From assembly GCA_039793985.1 (NCBI GenBank), contig JBAMMC010000002.1, forward strand, positions 1-14,533: a stretch of DNA of 14,533 bases. Reading direction: 5' to 3'. The position numbers and the translations under genes are program-made. The DNA is from ARK-14 sp002899805 (GTDB taxonomy: Archaea; Thermoproteota; Thermoprotei_A; Sulfolobales; Fervidicoccaceae). Within the stretch, counting starts at the first letter, position 1; each line of letters begins with the position of its first letter. The notes beneath the pieces are model-generated. The model was not told the DNA's origin. It ran no database searches and saw only the letters and a program-made list of their open reading frames with translations. This document shows, piece after piece, positions 13,171 through 14,533 of the stretch.

Positions 13171-14406
13171 ATGAGGACTCTCCAGATCCACGCGAAGAGG
13201 TTCTCCTATAGGGTAGGAGAGAGAGCGGTGGATGAGGGCGAAGAGCAGATCAACGAGTCTGCTGAGGCAGAGAACGCTCTAGTAGCGTTTGTAACAGTTG
13301 AGAGGGGGGACGGCGAGGAGGAGGTTGCTGGAGCTTCAAAAGAGATCTGCGAGCATGCTAAGAAGGTTGGAGCCACGACAATAGTACTATATCCATATGC
13401 TCACCTATCTAGCTCTCTCGAATATCCAGAGAAATCTAAGAAAATACTTGAGCTTCTTGAAAAGAGACTGGTCGGATGCACGGAGAAGTTCATCAGAGCT
13501 CCCTTTGGATGGTACAAGGAGTTCTTGCTCGATTCCTTCGGTCACCCAATGGCTGAGCTATCCAGGAGCTTTGGAGGAGGAAGAGATCATCTGATCATGA
13601 AGCTCTCAAAGCAAGTTTATGAGAAGTTAATTGGAGACTATCTCCCTAGGTTTGGACTAAAGATCGGAGAAGGTCATTTCTCGATCGAAGAGCCGTGGAA
13701 CTCTATGATCTCTTCGAATCTCCGAATGAGGGGGAGCTTTTGCCTAGCTGAAACTATTGAAGATCTGGCAGAAGGTTGCGAAAGAGGGGGGCTTGTCAAG
13801 CTTATTGTGAGACCGGGAAATGCCGTCTTCTATGATATTGCTACTTCCGTTTCCGTCATGCCAACTGGAAGAGAGTTTGAATTGATGCGGCTCGAAAGGA
13901 GAGAAAGTGTGTATTATGCGGAAAATGCGGAAGGAAACTCGATCCCCCTGGGTTTTGAAGCTGGAGGAAAGAACTATCTGCTTACAAGCGCTTTCGTGGC
14001 ATCTATGATAGTAGACAGGCTTCAATTACTGGATGGGAGATCCCCTATTCCTCCAACGCTCCCAATAACTTTTTCCCCTTATCAAGCAGCCATATTGAAA
14101 ATTGGGGATGTTTCGGAAGAATATCTTCTGGAAGTTCGGAGGCAGATAGAAGCTGCAGGGCTCAGTAGGGTCTACATAGATGGCTCCCCCCGCAGGCTGG
14201 GAGAGAAGCTGAGAGATTGGGGGATGAAGTGGACTCCACTCATATTCATTGTTGGAGAGAAAGAAGAGGAGGGTGGCAGCGTCATACTTCGTATAAGGAA
14301 GACAGGAGTTCAGATCCCAGTTAAGAGGGAAGATATAGCCGAGAGGCTTAAGAGCTATATAGAAGAGGAGCAGATGATGAGGACACCTAGAGAGAATGCA
14401 GAATGA
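13171..14406 (+). CDS. Stand-alone threonyl-tRNA synthetase editing protein (ThrRS-ed)
   Basis: The protein of 411 residues carries the archaeal ThrRS editing domain (about 1-135, D-aminoacyl-tRNA deacylase fold), which removes serine from mischarged tRNA-Thr. Residues His78, Tyr115, Lys116 and Glu129 have the same spacing as the Pyrococcus abyssi editing-site residues I recall (His83, Tyr120, Lys121, Glu134). The C-terminal part (about 305-400: SPYQAAIL, IDGSPRRLGEKLRDW, PLIFIVGEKE) is the class II anticodon-binding domain. The middle (about 140-300) is far shorter than a catalytic core and only vaguely echoes motif 3. It therefore cannot aminoacylate and should act in trans with a separate catalytic ThrRS, as in several crenarchaea. 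AGGG lies about 9 bases before the ATG, and the gene begins 10 bases after the SecB-like stop. Confidence 0.88.
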   Translation: MRTLQIHAKRFSYRVGERAVDEGEEQINESAEAENALVAFVTVERGDGEEEVAGASKEICEHAKKVGATTIVLYPYAHLSSSLEYPEKSKKILELLEKRLVGCTEKFIRAPFGWYKEFLLDSFGHPMAELSRSFGGGRDHLIMKLSKQVYEKLIGDYLPRFGLKIGEGHFSIEEPWNSMISSNLRMRGSFCLAETIEDLAEGCERGGLVKLIVRPGNAVFYDIATSVSVMPTGREFELMRLERRESVYYAENAEGNSIPLGFEAGGKNYLLTSAFVASMIVDRLQLLDGRSPIPPTLPITFSPYQAAILKIGDVSEEYLLEVRRQIEAAGLSRVYIDGSPRRLGEKLRDWGMKWTPLIFIVGEKEEEGGSVILRIRKTGVQIPVKREDIAERLKSYIEEEQMMRTPRENAE

Positions 14407-14409
14407 TCG

Positions 14410-14510
14410 GGTGAACCTCCCCTGATGCCCTCAAACATATCTCTCTGTTCCTGTTCGCATTGACCTTCTACCCGCCCCGAAGGGCGAGGGCTCCCATAGG
14501 GTGGTTCACC
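14410..14510. repeat. Inverted repeat around the ThrRS-ed/TnpB junction
   Basis: GGTGAACCTCCC (14410-14421) and GGGTGGTTCACC (14499-14510) are inverted copies matching at 11 of 12 positions, about 77 bases apart. The right arm lies inside the omega RNA/TnpB end. The left arm follows the ThrRS-ed stop by three bases. On the plus strand they could pair into a long stem enclosing the GC-rich hairpin at 14471-14488. Confidence 0.55.
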
Positions 14511-14533
14511 GGTTTACCGCCCTCATTTTCACC
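14468..14533 (-). CDS. tnpB: C-terminus of a TnpB / IS605 OrfB protein (cut by window edge)
   Basis: Only the last 21 codons are inside the window, ending in TAG at 14470-14468. The peptide GENEGGKPVNHPMGALALRGG resembles the Gly/Pro-rich tail of archaeal TnpB proteins, the RNA-guided nucleases of IS200/IS605-type elements. The same bases form the omega RNA hairpin, as is normal where tnpB and its RNA overlap. The call depends on the structured 3' end as much as on the peptide. The RuvC core would be to the right. Confidence 0.5.
   Translation of the reverse strand, partial: GENEGGKPVNHPMGALALRGG
14471..14488 (-). mobile_element. Subterminal hairpin of the IS200/IS605-type element
   Basis: A perfect 7-bp stem (one G-T pair) with a TTCG tetraloop on the minus strand. 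It is located about 10 bases inside the presumed element boundary. In this family, end hairpins are recognised by the TnpA transposase and also form part of the omega RNA. Confidence 0.5.

Larger units (their letters stand above)
14460..14533 (-). ncRNA. 3' end of a TnpB omega RNA / IS605-type right end (partial)
   Basis: Read on the minus strand, the stretch contains GGTGAACCACCC, then GGGAGCC. A stable hairpin follows, CTCGCCC-TTCG-GGGCGGG (14488-14471), with a UUCG loop, then TAGAAGGTCAA. This order resembles, from memory, the right ends of archaeal IS200/IS605 elements, where the RNA scaffold for the TnpB nuclease overlaps the end of tnpB and the next 16-20 bases act as the guide. The guide would start at about 14460 and run leftward (TGCGAACAGGAACAG). 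The element body is beyond the window edge, so the 5' part of the RNA cannot be seen. Confidence 0.55.

Noticed and set aside
1..14533. CRISPR array, complete insertion sequence or restriction endonuclease
   Set aside because: No regularly spaced 24-40 bp repeats, no transposase core and no endonuclease frame are present; the only mobile-element trace is the cut-off end at 14460-14533.

Overview
The window is archaeal chromosomal DNA. Archaeal hallmarks include sn-glycerol-1-phosphate dehydrogenase (archaeal lipid stereochemistry), a 20S proteasome beta subunit and the PAN ATPase, transcription factor TFE, an archaeal MBF1, the tRNA C56 ribose methylase Trm56, and a RadA recombinase carrying an intein. 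A separate threonyl-tRNA synthetase editing protein, heavy AGA/AGG codon use, TATA-box promoters and several apparently leaderless or short-leader transcripts suggest a thermophilic TACK-type archaeon. A Korarchaeota-like lineage is possible, but the sequence alone does not settle this.

Layout. (1) 5-1789: divergent egsA (minus) and psmB (plus) share one near-palindromic AT-rich promoter core. (2) 1790-3134: a 20-bp perfect palindrome, then a 12-helix MFS-like permease on the minus strand. (3) 3135-3501: a 367-bp gene-free control region with AGGTTT direct repeats, an inverted CTAGG repeat, and a TTGTGAT/ATCACAA dyad just upstream of a palindromic TATA box. (4) 3502-4923: an NCS1-family nucleobase/hydantoin-type sodium symporter. 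(5) 9073 down to 4977: a minus-strand operon in which all five gene junctions overlap, ordered mbf1 - hflX - trm56 - tfe - C5-cytosine methyltransferase - SPOUT methylase. It combines transcription, ribosome and RNA-modification functions. (6) 9160-10338: PAN, divergent from mbf1. (7) 10432-14406: radA (with a mini-intein), a HIT-domain protein, an unknown small protein, a SecB-like protein, and a ThrRS editing protein. (8) 14460-14533: the edge of an apparent IS200/IS605-type element, showing the TnpB C-terminus and the 3' end of its omega RNA. The body of the element lies outside the window.

How they fit together. psmB and PAN are two parts of the regulated proteasome, although PAN here lacks the usual C-terminal docking motif. 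TFE and MBF1 are general transcription/translation factors, and HflX, Trm56 and the SPOUT protein act on ribosomes or RNA. That setting raises the question of whether the embedded C5-methyltransferase, which has a Dnmt2-like SPPCxPFT motif and no restriction enzyme beside it, acts on DNA or RNA. The least understood parts are the small-protein plus SecB-like pair (12551-13160) and the structured control region before the NCS1 transporter.
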